A DNA stretch of 64,000 bases from Metabacillus endolithicus (GCF_023078335.1 NZ_CP095550.1:2276001-2340000), one strand, 5' to 3'; shown: positions 36,189 to 46,327, numbered from the stretch's first letter. Numbers and translations: made by a program. The notes: a model not told the origin generated them from the letters alone.

Positions 36189-37837
36189 CTAGTCCATCCA
36201 GACCTCCCCATCTTTGTACGTCATCTGCTCAGGGTAGCGTAGGTTGAGTACTTCTTCTTGTGCTTTGATGGATGGTGCTTTGGTTGAGAGTGATACGATT
36301 ACGTTTGTTAGGATGGCTGCTGTGGCGCCGAAGATTCCTGCGCCGGTGTCGATGATGCCTGCGATGGTGAAGCCACCGTATTTGCTGGCAAAGATGTAGA
36401 TGAGTGTGACGGCAAGACCGACAACCATTCCTGAGATGACACCTGGTGTGTTAGAGCGTTTCCACCATACTCCAATTAAGAGAGCTGGGAAGAAGGTTCC
36501 TGATGCGAGAGCGAAGGCCCAAGCAACAATTTGCGTGATAGCTCCTGGTGGGTTTAAGGCGATAATACCAGCGAATAAAGTTGCAATAACAATGGACCAA
36601 CGTGCAACTGCTAAACGGTTCTTTTCTGATGCGTTTGGCTTCATGACACGATAGTAAATGTCGTGTGCAAACGAAGACGAGATTGCAATCATCAGTCCAC
36701 CAGCTGTTGAAAGAGCAGCTGCCATAGCGCCGGCTGCGACTAAGCCGATAACGAACATTCCTAGGTTCGCAATTTCCGGTGTTGCCATAACGACAATATC
36801 ATTTGAAATGATCAGTTCATTCCATTGAAGAATACCATCTCCGTTGCCATCTGCAAGCTGGAGCTTTCCAGTATTAACCCATGATGTTGTCCATGCCGGT
36901 AATTCAGATAGCTTTTGTCCTGCTACTTGTGTCATTAAAATAAAGCGGGAAAATGCTGCGTATGCCGGAGCAGATAAATATAAAAGTCCGATAAACAAAA
37001 TTGCCCATGCTCCTGACCATCTCGCTGCTTTCATTGTTGAAACGGTATAGAATCGAACGATTACGTGTGGAAGACCAGCTGTTCCTGCCATTAATGTGAA
37101 CATAAGGGCTAAGAACTGCCACTTCGTACCGTTTGTAAATGGCGCAAAATATTCAGAGATACCTAGTTGACGATCTAGCTCACCCATTTCCTCTACAATT
37201 TTCCCGTAGGATAACCATGGTGCTGGGTTTCCTGTGATTTGTAAAGACATGAAAATAACCGGGATCAAGTACGCAATAATTAAAATGATATACTGTGCCA
37301 CTTGAGTCCAAGTGATTCCTTTCATCCCTCCAAAGGCAGCGTAGAAGGCAATAAGAACAACCCCAATCATCGTTCCTATTTTTGCATCGATTTCAAAAAG
37401 TCGCCCGATCACGACCCCTGAACCGGAAAGCTGACCGATTGAGTACGTGAAGCTGATGATGATCGTACAAATGGCGGCAATAACACGTGCGGTGTGGGAA
37501 TTGTATCGGTCACCAATGAACTCTGGTACCGTGTATCGACCGTATTTTCTTAGCTGTGGTGCTAATAAGAATGTAAGAAGCAAATAGCCCCTGTCCACCC
37601 CATAATATATGCCAATCCATCATAGCCAAGTAACATAATTGTACCGGCAAGCCCGATGAAGGATGCAGCACTCATCCAGTCGGCACCGATGGCCATTCCG
37701 TTAAAAATCGGTGGGACTCCGCGGCCTGCTACATAGAAGTCAGATGTTTGCTTTGCTGTGTTGTAAACAGCAATTCCGATATATAAAGCGAATGTTAATA
37801 GAATAATTGTGAGAGATACTAAAAATTGAGCGTCCAA
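36189..37837 (-). pseudogene. Sodium:solute (acetate-type) symporter, large subunit, frameshifted
   Basis: The N-terminal piece (TTG 37837 after AAAGGGGG; LDAQFLVSLTIILLTF...DFYVAGRG...GLAYIMGWTG) and the C-terminal piece (GYLLLTFLLAPQLRKYGRYTVPEFIGDRY to 36189) join perfectly if one G is added to a run of four (plus-strand C run 37588-37591). The restored length of about 549 residues and about 13 helices fit the SSS large subunit that pairs with DUF4212 (VC_2705-type). The substrate is probably a short-chain organic acid such as acetate; this is inferred from family and cre control. It is the last gene of the operon. Confidence 0.85.
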
Positions 37838-37926
37838 CTTATTTCCCCCTTTGTGAATGAGCACTCCCCTTGCTGCTCATTTCCCAGTGCATAATTTATA
37901 TGATCCCCTTTTATAAATGTTTGTTT

Positions 37927-38229
37927 TTAATGATCTAACGTTTTACCAGCACTAAGCTGTTCATTTTTACTTTCGTCAATCCCATATTTTCGATCGATTG
38001 AGTCACTAACCTTTGCGTTAATAAACAATAAAAGAATAAAGACGACAACTGCCCCTTGAGCACCCATAAAATAGTGGAACGGGAAGCCGTTAATGGTGAA
38101 TCCACTAAAGAACTCAGCAAATAACACAACACCAAACGAGGAAAGTGCCCCGATGATTAAATAAATCACAATATTTCTTGTGCGCTCCTTGAAATAAGCA
38201 TCAGCTACTTTTTTATCAATCTTTTTCAT
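37927..38229 (-). CDS. Sodium:solute symporter small subunit (DUF4212)
   Basis: The 100-residue two-helix protein has RTRNIVIYLIIGALSSFG, then GFTINGFPFHYFMGAQGAVVVFILLLFINA, followed by SDSIDRKYGI, which is the DUF4212 layout. Such proteins are the small partner of the large symporter subunit encoded next. GGAGG lies seven bases before ATG. It is the second gene of the cre-controlled operon. Confidence 0.88.
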   Translation of the reverse strand: MKKIDKKVADAYFKERTRNIVIYLIIGALSSFGVVLFAEFFSGFTINGFPFHYFMGAQGAVVVFILLLFINAKVSDSIDRKYGIDESKNEQLSAGKTLDH

Positions 38230-38243
38230 GCAGCCACCTCCGA

Positions 38244-38426
38244 TTAAGATAAGCTAAAAATAAATTTGATTGTGTCTAAAAACGATGCAGGTACAAGTGC
38301 AATTTGAACAATGAAGTAGAGTAGTAGTGTTAAGACCGGGATGAGTAAAAACTGAGGTTTTCGTTTTCGTAAACATAAGAACAAACTAAATCCAGTTAAG
38401 GCAAGAATAAATAGTAATGTGAACAC
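38244..38426 (-). CDS. Small two-helix membrane protein, first gene of symporter operon
   Basis: The 60-residue product has two hydrophobic helices separated by a short basic loop (LCLRKRKPQF). GTG 38426 is the likely start, about ten bases after GGAGG (TTG 38435 is an alternative). The gene is 14 bases before the DUF4212 gene and directly behind a perfect cre match. No family is recognised; it may be a further accessory protein of the symporter. Confidence 0.6.
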   Translation of the reverse strand: MFTLLFILALTGFSLFLCLRKRKPQFLLIPVLTLLLYFIVQIALVPASFLDTIKFIFSLS

Positions 38427-38445
38427 TATAAGCAACCCTCCTATT

Positions 38446-38459
38446 TGTAAGCGTTATCA
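38446..38459. promoter_or_regulatory. cre site, perfect match
   Basis: TGTAAGCGTTATCA fits the CcpA consensus TGWAANCGNTNWCA at all 14 positions. It lies 20 bases upstream of the first codon of the symporter operon, probably at or just after the transcription start, where bound CcpA would repress. A TTGACC near 38500 may be the -35, but the -10 is unclear. Confidence 0.75.
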
Positions 38460-38622
38460 TTCAACAGTTATTATTATGAATGTTTTCATACTGACCGGTC
38501 AATACAAAATAAGGAAATTGAGATATCTTTCTCTCGACATTTTTCGTAATTTTTAGAATTTTTAAATGAACACTGTGAAATAATGGTTTCAAATTACCTA
38601 TAAAATTTGTTACCTTTAAAGT

Positions 38623-39039
38623 ATGAAAAAAATCATGATTACTATTTGTTTTGCCGTGTATATAGGAATCCTATTTTATCTTCTATTTTTTTCCGCTTAT
38701 CGAAAATCGGTTGAAGGGGCCGTATCTTATAACTTCATTCCTTTTCAAACAATTGGGCAGTATTTTTATTCTTTTGACGGACTAGCTTTGACAGATCAGT
38801 TTATAGGAAACATGCTGGCTTTTGCTCCGTTTGGCTTTTTGTTGCCTATCATTTTCGTCATGACTTTTACAAGAGTATTGGGGTATTCTTTCTTACTTTC
38901 TTTGTCTGTGGAGTTAGCTCAGTTCTTCTTTCGGGTTGGGGCGTTTGATGTGGATGATCTTATTTTAAATGTTGCAGGTGGAGGCATTGGTTTTTTAGGA
39001 TATATCGTAATAAAAAAATCGAGGTTGATCTCTAGTTAA
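38623..39039 (+). CDS. VanZ-family membrane protein
   Basis: The 138-residue protein has four hydrophobic segments and the VanZ hallmark segments: NFIPFQTIGQYF, QFIGNMLAFAPFGFLLP and SVELAQFFFRVGAFDVDDLILNVAGGGIGFL. It is convergent with spoIIQ. In B. subtilis a VanZ-like gene (ywnJ) also lies near spoIIQ, as far as I recall. No clear ribosome site precedes the ATG at 38623, so the start is less certain. The cellular role of VanZ proteins outside vancomycin operons is unclear. Confidence 0.8.
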   Translation: MKKIMITICFAVYIGILFYLLFFSAYRKSVEGAVSYNFIPFQTIGQYFYSFDGLALTDQFIGNMLAFAPFGFLLPIIFVMTFTRVLGYSFLLSLSVELAQFFFRVGAFDVDDLILNVAGGGIGFLGYIVIKKSRLISS

Positions 39040-39071
39040 TTTTGAGTTCAACCCCGTATAGACGGCTATCC

Positions 39072-40010
39072 TTATGAATTTAATGTGCTATTTGAAGCTT
39101 CAGGTTGAGTTGATTCCTCGCTACCTTCAGTTTCTCCTTTTTCAGCGTCTTTTTTATCTGATTCTGGAGCTTTTTCTTCTTCAGACTTTTCATCGTCTTT
39201 TGCTGGTGTTTCTTCACCTTCACCTGCTGGAGCTTCTTCGCTAGCTTCTTCTTCAGTTGCTGGCGCTTCTTCACTCACTTCTTCTTCTGTTGCAGGTTCT
39301 TCAGTTGTTTCTTCTTCAACAGCTTCTACAGACGTTACCGGCTTGTCCATATAAGTTAGAGGGTTAACAGCTTTTCCAGCTTTACGAACCTCGAAGTGTA
39401 CGTGGTTGCCATCTTCTTCATTGTAAAGATTTGTACCAGACTTACCAAGTAGTTCGTTTTGCTCGACTTTATCACCAGCTTGAACACTTACTTCTGCTAA
39501 TGATTGATAAACTGTTACCACATCGTTTTCATGCTCAATTTCTACTACATAACCTAGAATTGGATCTTTTTCAGCTTTTGTTACTGTACCACTTAGTGAT
39601 GCAACAACATCAAATTGCTTTTGATCTTCTCTTGCTAGGTCGATTCCTTTGTTCATTCTATACGTATTGTTATAGAATACAAGAGCTGCTTCTTGATCTT
39701 CTGTTGAAGCATTTTCATCATAAAACTTTTTCACAACTGTTACAGCATCTGGATCAATTGCTGGCATTGCAAAGTTTTCTTTTGTTGCGTTAACTTCAAC
39801 TGCCTCAGGCTGATTGTCTGTTAATGCAAGATCTTCTGTATTGTTGCCATTTAAATCTTCTGCTACATCATTGCTGATGCTTTGATACCATAATACTGCC
39901 GTAAGGATAACTGCTGCACTCATTAGGTAAATTGCCGGAAATACCCAACGTTTTCTGAAAAATTGTTGAACTTTGTTTTGAGAAGTACGTTTCTTTTCTT
40001 CCTCTCTCAT
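39072..40010 (-). CDS. spoIIQ: Stage II sporulation protein SpoIIQ, long acidic tail
   Basis: The 312-residue protein has a basic cytoplasmic N-terminus, one membrane helix (about residues 20-42) and a LytM/M23 domain (about residues 100-215). In the domain the first zinc-ligand position is MNKGIDLA rather than HxGIDxA, while HVHFEV is kept, so the peptidase is probably inactive, as in B. subtilis SpoIIQ. The last 90 residues form a glutamate-rich tail with repeats of the type SEEAPATEEEA. SpoIIQ sits on the forespore side and holds the SpoIIIAH channel during engulfment. Confidence 0.92.
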   Translation of the reverse strand: MREEEKKRTSQNKVQQFFRKRWVFPAIYLMSAAVILTAVLWYQSISNDVAEDLNGNNTEDLALTDNQPEAVEVNATKENFAMPAIDPDAVTVVKKFYDENASTEDQEAALVFYNNTYRMNKGIDLAREDQKQFDVVASLSGTVTKAEKDPILGYVVEIEHENDVVTVYQSLAEVSVQAGDKVEQNELLGKSGTNLYNEEDGNHVHFEVRKAGKAVNPLTYMDKPVTSVEAVEEETTEEPATEEEVSEEAPATEEEASEEAPAGEGEETPAKDDEKSEEEKAPESDKKDAEKGETEGSEESTQPEASNSTLNS

Positions 40011-40157
40011 TCTATCATCACCTCAGAAATCAGTTTGAACAGATTTTCTGAATTATATACACATCTTCAAAAAAATTTTTTTAAACTTTAGTATGTGTCT
40101 TGTTTATAATTATATGTATGGAATGTGAAAGTTTTTTAACTAAAGGAGTTTATGTAT

Positions 40158-40525
40158 ATGAAGAAAGTCATCTTCACCCTGTTACCTCTACTATATATGG
40201 CGCTGATCTGGACGCTCTCAAGCTTCCCAGCGGATGCTATTGTGAACACACCATTTTCGTTTGATACGCTTTTAAAAGAATCGTTGCATCTTATTGAATT
40301 TGCCATTCTCTATTGGTTAATTGCCTTTGCGTTCATGGCTCATGGACGTTGGACAGAGCGTACGAGCTGGATTGCAGCCGCTATTGCTATTTTATACGGC
40401 TAACAGATGAGATTCATCAGTCGTTTGTTCCAGCAAGGTCAGCTACTGTGATTGATTTTGTGAAGGATACAATTGGAGTGCTAGTTTCCTATTATATTGC
40501 GAAGAGAAAGTTTTTTAAAAAGTAA
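40158..40525 (+). pseudogene. VanZ-family membrane protein, frameshifted
   Basis: The start is ATG 40158, nine bases after GGAG. The N-terminal part (MKKVIFTLLPLLYMALIWTLSSFPAD... to AAIAILYG) stops at TAA 40401-40403; the family motif continues in another frame as LTDEIHQSFVPARSATVIDFVKDTIGVLVSYY. One extra T at 40401 (GGCTTAACAG) would join them into about 122 residues. The conserved DEIHQ...D..G motif is typical of VanZ proteins. It is a probable sequencing indel. Confidence 0.8.
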
Positions 40526-40548
40526 AAAGGAGCAGAATCTGCTCCTTT
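40526..40548. terminator. Bidirectional terminator
   Basis: AAAGGAGCAGA pairs perfectly with TCTGCTCCTTT, with A and T runs on the sides, between the VanZ gene and spoIID. Its arms share AAAGGAGCAG with the terminator at 43389-43427. Confidence 0.75.
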
Positions 40549-41572
40549 ATTGTTTTGCTGTATATTTATTTAAGAAAGGCTCGGCTTCCGATACCTTTGT
40601 TCCATTATAATAATAAGCAACAATATCTTGATATGTTTTTCCTGATTCAGCCATAAAGTTTGCTCCGTATTGACTCATACCAACACCGTGACCATAGCCT
40701 TTCGTTTCGATTACAACGGAGTCGCCTTTAATTTCCCATGTAAAGTCTGCTGATTTTAATTCCAGCTTATCCCTCACATCTGTACCGGTAAATTCTTTCC
40801 CATCTATCTCAACTTTAGCTACGCGTTTCCCAGGTGTTAGCTCGGTAACTTTCCCAATTGTTCCGCTTGATGTATTAAGATTTACCCCTAATAGTTTTTC
40901 AAACTGAGATATTGCAATGATTTTTTTCTCATAAAACTTCGGTGATTTTTCATCCCATGTGCTTTCTACACTTTTTAAATAAGGAATCGGCTCCTGCCAA
41001 ACGGCTTCAGAGTTTTCCGTGTATCCATTACTAGTGGAGAAAAAGCTGGCATCAATCGGCTGATTATCATATGTAAGAATTTGACCTTGAGTTGCTGCTA
41101 CAGCCTCTGTTATTTTTTCCATTTTTCGTGCGTAATCATCTCCCCAAGCTGCTTTTAGCTCTTCGGGGGTCTTATATACCTGATGCATGACCGTATCTGT
41201 TACAACAGCATTCCCTTCTGGAACACCTAATTTTTTGCCACTCATCAATTGCTTTGTAATATATGTTCTTGCGGCAAGTGCTTGTGCCTTTAATGCCTCT
41301 TTTTCAAATTCAGCTGGCATCTCAGAAGCCACAACACCTATCACATACTCCTCTAACGGAACGTTTTCCACGACCTTCGCTTGACTTCTATATACTGGCA
41401 CATCCAACGGTGATTCACCTAAAACGGGAACTTCGCTTTTGCTAACCGTTATTTCCTCACCTAATTTGCCTTTTGATTGCTCCATAAACGGTGTAACGAG
41501 AAGAGTTGGAATCAGAAGAATAATGAAAAATAACCCTCCAAGTGCAAAGAGAACTGGTTTAACTTGTTTCAT
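40547..41572 (-). CDS. spoIID: Stage II sporulation protein SpoIID
   Basis: ATG 41572 follows TGGAGGT; the frame runs four codons upstream through that site. The 341-residue protein has an N-terminal membrane anchor and the SpoIID/LytB domain with the catalytic Glu in the region LEEYVIGVVASEMPAEFEKEALKAQALAARTY (written as its parts) and the later GYGHGVGMSQYGA. It is a lytic transglycosylase that works with SpoIIM/SpoIIP in engulfment. A large 52-bp repeat array lies between its start and murA. Confidence 0.95.
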   Translation of the reverse strand: MKQVKPVLFALGGLFFIILLIPTLLVTPFMEQSKGKLGEEITVSKSEVPVLGESPLDVPVYRSQAKVVENVPLEEYVIGVVASEMPAEFEKEALKAQALAARTYITKQLMSGKKLGVPEGNAVVTDTVMHQVYKTPEELKAAWGDDYARKMEKITEAVAATQGQILTYDNQPIDASFFSTSNGYTENSEAVWQEPIPYLKSVESTWDEKSPKFYEKKIIAISQFEKLLGVNLNTSSGTIGKVTELTPGKRVAKVEIDGKEFTGTDVRDKLELKSADFTWEIKGDSVVIETKGYGHGVGMSQYGANFMAESGKTYQDIVAYYYNGTKVSEAEPFLNKYTAKQ

Positions 41573-41689
41573 GTTTACCTCCAATAAATAGGTTGAGTAG
41601 AATGTCTATAGTTCATCTTATGGTCGTGGACAAGCAATTATGACTGGAAAAAGTGGGGACAGCTTTAATATTTTGTAGGGGTGGACAAG

Positions 41690-43200
41690 GGTTGGAGGGG
41701 ATTGAGACAGAAGCTTCCTTACAATACCTGTTCTTGTCTTGATTGGCGCTGGATCGAGACAGGATTTAATCTTCTTTACCTTTTCTTGTCCCGATTGGCA
41801 CTGAATCGAGACAGGTTCTACTCTCCTTCATCTACTCTTGTCTCGATTGGCGCTGGATCGAGACAGGTTCTACTCTCCTTCACCTACTCTTGTCCCGATT
41901 GACGCTGGATCGAGACAGGATCTTCTCTCCTTCACCTTTTCTTGTCTCAATTGGCGCTGGATCGAGACAGGATCTTCTCTCCTTCACCTTTTCTTGTCTC
42001 GATTGGCGCTGGATCGAGACAGGATCTTCTCTCCTTCACCTACTCTTGTCTCAATTGGAGCTGGATCGAGACAGGATTTAATCTTCTTCACCTTTTCTTG
42101 TCTCGATTGGCGCTGAATCGAGACAGGATTTAATCTTCTTCACCTTTTCTTGTCCCGATTGGCTCTGGATCGAGACAGGATTTAATCTTCTTCACCTTTT
42201 CTTGTCTCGATTGGCGCTGGATCGAGACAGGATCTTCTCTCCTTCATCTTTTCTTGTCTCGATTGGCGCTGGATCGAGACAGGATCTACTCCCCTTCACC
42301 TTTTCTTGTCTCGATTGGCGCTGGATCGAGACAGGATCTTCTCTCCTTCAACTTTTCTTGTCTCGATTGGCGCTGGATCGAGACAAGATCTTCTCTCCTT
42401 CACCTACTCTTGTCCCGATTGGCGCTGGATCGAGACAGGATCTTCTCTCCTTCACCTACTCTTGTCCCGATTGGCCCTGGATCGAGACAGGTTCTTCTCT
42501 CCTTCACCTACTCTTGTCTTGATTGGCGCTGGATCGAGACAGGATCTTCTCTCCTTCACCTACTCTTGTCTTGATTGGCGCTGGATCGAGACAGGTTCTT
42601 CTCTCCTTCACCTACTCTTGTCTTGATTGGCGCTGGATCGAGACAGGTTCTTCTCTCCTTCACCTACTCTTGTCCCGATTGGCGCTGGATCGAGACAGGA
42701 TCTTCTCTCCTTCACCTACTCTTGTCCCGATTGGCGCTGGATCGAGACAGGTTCTTCTCTCCTTCACCTACTCGTCTCGATTGGCGTTGGATTGAGACAG
42801 GATCTTCTCTCCTTCACCTTTTCTTGTCCCGATTGGCACTGAATCGAGACAGGTTCTTCTCTCCTTCATCTACTCTTGTCTCGATTGGCGCTGGATCGAG
42901 ACAGGTTCTTCTCTCCTTCACCTACTCTTGTCCCGATTGGCGCTGAATCGAGACAGGATCTTCTCTCCTTCACCTTTTCTTGTCTCGATTGGCGCTGGAT
43001 CGAGACAGGATCTTCTCTCCTTCACCTTTTCATGTCTCGATTGGATCTGTATCGGGACACGCTCTCTACTCCTTCACATATCCTCGTCTCGATTCTCTCT
43101 TGATCGAAACATAATCACCACTCCTGCACCTAATCTTATCCCAATTCCCACTGCATCGAACCACAATACAGCCTCCTACCCCAATCCTTGTCCCAATCAT
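41690..43200. repeat. 52-bp tandem array, family B (about 28 units)
   Basis: Units with TTGTCTCGATTGGCGCTGG then ATCGAGACAGG start at 41741 and every 52 bp up to 42729, then at 42779 (a 50-bp unit) and onward to about 43143. The arms TGTCTCGAT and ATCGAGACA form a 9-bp stem over TGGCGCTGG; the linker is ATCTTCTCTCCTTCACCTACTC. Central units are nearly identical and the edges decay. Because 52 is not a multiple of three, frames run open through the array and give repetitive peptides without ribosome sites; these are not called. Confidence 0.97.
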
Positions 43201-43388
43201 CAACCCACCAAATTAAAACCTATCTCCCAAAACCACTTGTAATCCTATAAAATCTCTTTCACTTACTTTTCACCAAAGTTTTATAAAATTGCACGTATAA
43301 TCTTCAACAAATAAAGGTATTCTAGTAAAGTCGTAAAAAGAATTAATTTCTTTACATATTTGTGAATGTTATGCGTACTTATAAAAAT

Positions 43389-43427
43389 AAAAGGAGCAGG
43401 GCGCCATTGCTGACTCCTGCTCCTTTT
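43389..43427 (-). terminator. Terminator of murA
   Basis: AAAAGGAGCAGG pairs perfectly with CCTGCTCCTTTT over 15 bases, with a T-rich tail on the minus strand. Confidence 0.8.
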
Positions 43428-43438
43428 ATGAAGGCATA

Positions 43439-44743
43439 TTAATCTGATGATACAGCTGCTTGCTGATCAGATTTTGTTGTGATTTCTTCTTTTACACGTT
43501 CGATATCTGCGCCGATTGATGCAAGCTTTTCGTGGAAGTTTACATAGCCACGATCTAGGTGTTTTAGTTCAGTGACACGTGTATGGCCTTCTGCACATAA
43601 TCCAGCTAGAATTAGTGCCGCACCAGCACGTAGGTCAGTTGCTGCTACCTCTGCACCTTGTAGCTTTACAGGTCCATTGATGATAACAGAACGTCCCTCT
43701 ATTTTGATATCTCCATTCATACGACGGAATTCTTCCACGTGCATGAAGCGATTTTCGAAAACTGTTTCTGTGATCATGCTAGTTCCGTTTGCGCATAGTA
43801 ACAATGCCATCATTTGCGATTGCATATCTGTTGGGAAACCTGGGTGTGGCATTGTTTTTAAGTCTACAGATTTTAATTTCTCAGGTCCGATGACACGTAA
43901 ACCTTCTTGTTCTTCAACAATTTTAACGCCCATCTCTTCCATTTTTGCAACAAGAGATGTTAAATGCTCTGGAATTGCTCCTTTTACAAGAACGTCTCCG
44001 CCTGTGATTGCTGCAGCTACCATAAACGTACCTGCTTCAATACGGTCAGGAATGATTGAGTGGTTAATACCTTTTAGAGTTTCCACACCTTCAATACGGA
44101 TTGTTCCTGTACCGGCGCCGCGGATTTTACCACCCATAGCATTGATATAGTTCGCTAAGTCAACGATTTCAGGTTCTTTTGCTACGTTTTCTAGTACCGT
44201 TGTTCCCTCTGCTAAAGCAGCTGCCATGATGATGTTTTCTGTTGCACCAACACTTGGGAAATCAAGGTAAACTTTAGCACCTTTTAGTCTTCCATTTACT
44301 TCTGCTTCAATAAAGCCGTTACCAACTTTAATCGAAGCTCCCATTGCTTCAAAGCCTTTTAGATGCTGATCAATTGGACGTGAGCCAATTGCGCAGCCGC
44401 CAGGTAATGCAACACGTGCATGACCATTACGTGCTAGAAGTGCTCCCATGACAAGTACAGAGGCACGCATCTTTCTTACATATTCAAATGGTGCTTCCGT
44501 TGATAGCTCTTTTGATGCATCTACAATCACTTGATTATTTTCAAAATGGACATCTGCGCCTAAATGGCGAAGAACTTCATTAATTGTATACACATCGGAG
44601 AGCGTAGGCACATTACTTATGATACTTTTATCTTCACTTGCTAATAATGATGCAGCGATAACTGGTAGAACGGCATTTTTTGCTCCTTCAACTTGCACAG
44701 TACCGTTTAACCTACGACCGCCGCGGACGATGATTTTTTCCAA
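43439..44743 (-). CDS. murA: UDP-GlcNAc 1-carboxyvinyltransferase MurA
   Basis: The 434-residue enzyme has Lys22 (GAKNAVLP) and the catalytic Cys117 in [15 protein letters not shown], the fosfomycin target. It transfers enolpyruvate from PEP to UDP-GlcNAc, the first committed step of peptidoglycan synthesis. It starts at TTG 44743, seven bases after GGAGGGG. Of the two MurA paralogues in Bacillus, the position between spoIID and the atp operon matches MurAA. Confidence 0.96.
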   Translation of the reverse strand: MEKIIVRGGRRLNGTVQVEGAKNAVLPVIAASLLASEDKSIISNVPTLSDVYTINEVLRHLGADVHFENNQVIVDASKELSTEAPFEYVRKMRASVLVMGALLARNGHARVALPGGCAIGSRPIDQHLKGFEAMGASIKVGNGFIEAEVNGRLKGAKVYLDFPSVGATENIIMAAALAEGTTVLENVAKEPEIVDLANYINAMGGKIRGAGTGTIRIEGVETLKGINHSIIPDRIEAGTFMVAAAITGGDVLVKGAIPEHLTSLVAKMEEMGVKIVEEQEGLRVIGPEKLKSVDLKTMPHPGFPTDMQSQMMALLLCANGTSMITETVFENRFMHVEEFRRMNGDIKIEGRSVIINGPVKLQGAEVAATDLRAGAALILAGLCAEGHTRVTELKHLDRGYVNFHEKLASIGADIERVKEEITTKSDQQAAVSSD

Positions 44744-44775
44744 AGTATTCCCCTCCGCGTCCCAATTTCTCTATA

Positions 44776-45504
44776 TTAATATTCAGACGTAATGATTGGT
44801 GTTCCTATAACGACCGTAGTTTTACCGCCCAATCCGTCAGTTCTTAATGCAATTTGTATGTTCATGTTGTTTTCATCTGTTGGAATGTAATCTTCCCATA
44901 TAGGGGTTTTAGCCGATACCGAGAGAAAATCTGGTTCCTGCAGTTGTTCTACCGGTTTCGCCTCAAATTCTTTTAACAAGTTTTTTGATTTTTGATTCAA
45001 AACACCTTCCATATTATCATTAATGATTCCTGCCATACAAGCAAAAATTGTAGGTTTTTCATGAAAGATGTCGAAAGCATTTGTTTGGAAGTAGTCGTTG
45101 ATGTTGTTCCAATTTTTTTGTGAGTTTACACCCTTAACCTCATAAAGGATATACGATTGTGATTGATTGTTTGTGAGGGTGTTTAAAATCTGAAGCTTTT
45201 CTGTCACATTTTTCTCTCTATTGTTAAAAACACCAATCGCTTTATAAACGTTATCGTCCTCTGAGAACGTCCAATTAAATTGACGGTATTGGTCTGTCAT
45301 TTGTTTCACTTCATCGATTGATTGATTGCTGACAACCTGTTTAGCATATAAAGACCATTCTTTGATGTCAATATCTTGATGTTCCATACCTTTAGCAATT
45401 TGAAGTAATTTCGATTGACGTTCAGTTGCTCCAATGTGATTTGCCAAGAAACTAAAAAGTATTGACAACATTAAAACCATAATTCCTATCCCTTTATATC
45501 TCAT
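44776..45504 (-). CDS. ywmB: YwmB-like exported protein
   Basis: The start MRYKGIGIMVLML (ATG 45504) gives 242 residues with an N-terminal membrane or signal segment, then an alpha/beta domain of the YwmB type (MEHQDIDIKEWSLYAKQ, QYRQFNWTFSEDD, WNNINDYFQTNAF, GGKTTVVIGTPII). AAGGAGAGG lies about 15 bases upstream, so the start is slightly uncertain; the frame extends to 45576. It is transcribed together with murA. Function unknown. Confidence 0.82.
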   Translation of the reverse strand: MRYKGIGIMVLMLSILFSFLANHIGATERQSKLLQIAKGMEHQDIDIKEWSLYAKQVVSNQSIDEVKQMTDQYRQFNWTFSEDDNVYKAIGVFNNREKNVTEKLQILNTLTNNQSQSYILYEVKGVNSQKNWNNINDYFQTNAFDIFHEKPTIFACMAGIINDNMEGVLNQKSKNLLKEFEAKPVEQLQEPDFLSVSAKTPIWEDYIPTDENNMNIQIALRTDGLGGKTTVVIGTPIITSEY

Positions 45505-45651
45505 ACACGGCCACTTCCTCTCCTTAGTAACATTGTTACCGGATAAAAAGTGTCCATACGTGGAAAAAGTCGTCAATAATAGACAATTCTGTCAAACGAT
45601 CAATATGTACCTATTTCCCGTTTAAGACCAGCTATAAACCAACGTTTTCTT

Positions 45652-45882
45652 TTAAAAAAGTGATGGAAGTTGTTGTGACCATAATAAATAATCAAGGAAA
45701 AAATTACTTACTAATGATCCAATGCTAATGGTTAATAATATAAGAAGTACCTTCGCTTGAATGACTTTGCCCGCTTTTATCCATTTTTCAATGTTTAACG
45801 CTTGTAAGGCCCACCAAGTTACTGCGATGAAAGCTAGGTGTACAACCATACTTATTAAGGCCAGTTGTCCATAGTCGGGCAT
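45652..45882 (-). CDS. ywzB: DUF1146 membrane protein YwzB
   Basis: The 76-residue two-helix protein (ALISMVVHLAFIAVTWWALQALN; then VLLILLTISIGSLVSNFFLDYLLWSQQLPSLF, in parts) has the DUF1146 layout with the terminal W-S-x-x-L motif. GGAGGGG lies six bases before ATG. It lies between ywmB and the atp operon as in B. subtilis. Function unknown. Confidence 0.88.
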   Translation of the reverse strand: MPDYGQLALISMVVHLAFIAVTWWALQALNIEKWIKAGKVIQAKVLLILLTISIGSLVSNFFLDYLLWSQQLPSLF

Positions 45883-46327
45883 GCTTCACCCCTCCAATAA
45901 TCCATTTACAGGGATTATTTTTTATTTTGCAAAAAAACACAGAGCAATATAAATCATACCTGTTTTCCTGCTAAAAACAACCTCAAAATGACCTATATTA
46001 GCTAAAAAATCAATCTTTTTTTCTTGATGTGATATATACCCTTGAATAGTATATTGACCTTTCCATGTAACATGATTGATTTTTTCTTTTAATAAAAATT
46101 TAACGTATTCTGTCTTTACTTTTACAAAAAACACGCTAAGGCCGATTTAGAAACTGCAGGCCAAAAAAGGCTCACCTTTCTATTTTACTACCTTTTATCA
46201 TCCACTTACTTCCTCATTTATGAAAAAATTGTTACAGATTTTCCAAGCCATTTTCTGTGTTATACTTCAGAAGCAGCAGATTCTGCTGAGACATATATAG
46301 GTTTCAACAGGGAGAAGGGGGCAGAAC

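Noticed and set aside
41681..43242. Many overlapping frames of 60-120 codons inside the family B array
   Set aside because: They are a consequence of the repeat: 52 is not a multiple of three, so each strand frame stays open. None has a ribosome site, and the products are simple repeats.
45922..46134. 70-codon minus-strand frame between ywzB and the gene at 46328
   Set aside because: The start is a GTG without a ribosome site. The composition is not implausible, so it could be a real small gene, but nothing supports it.
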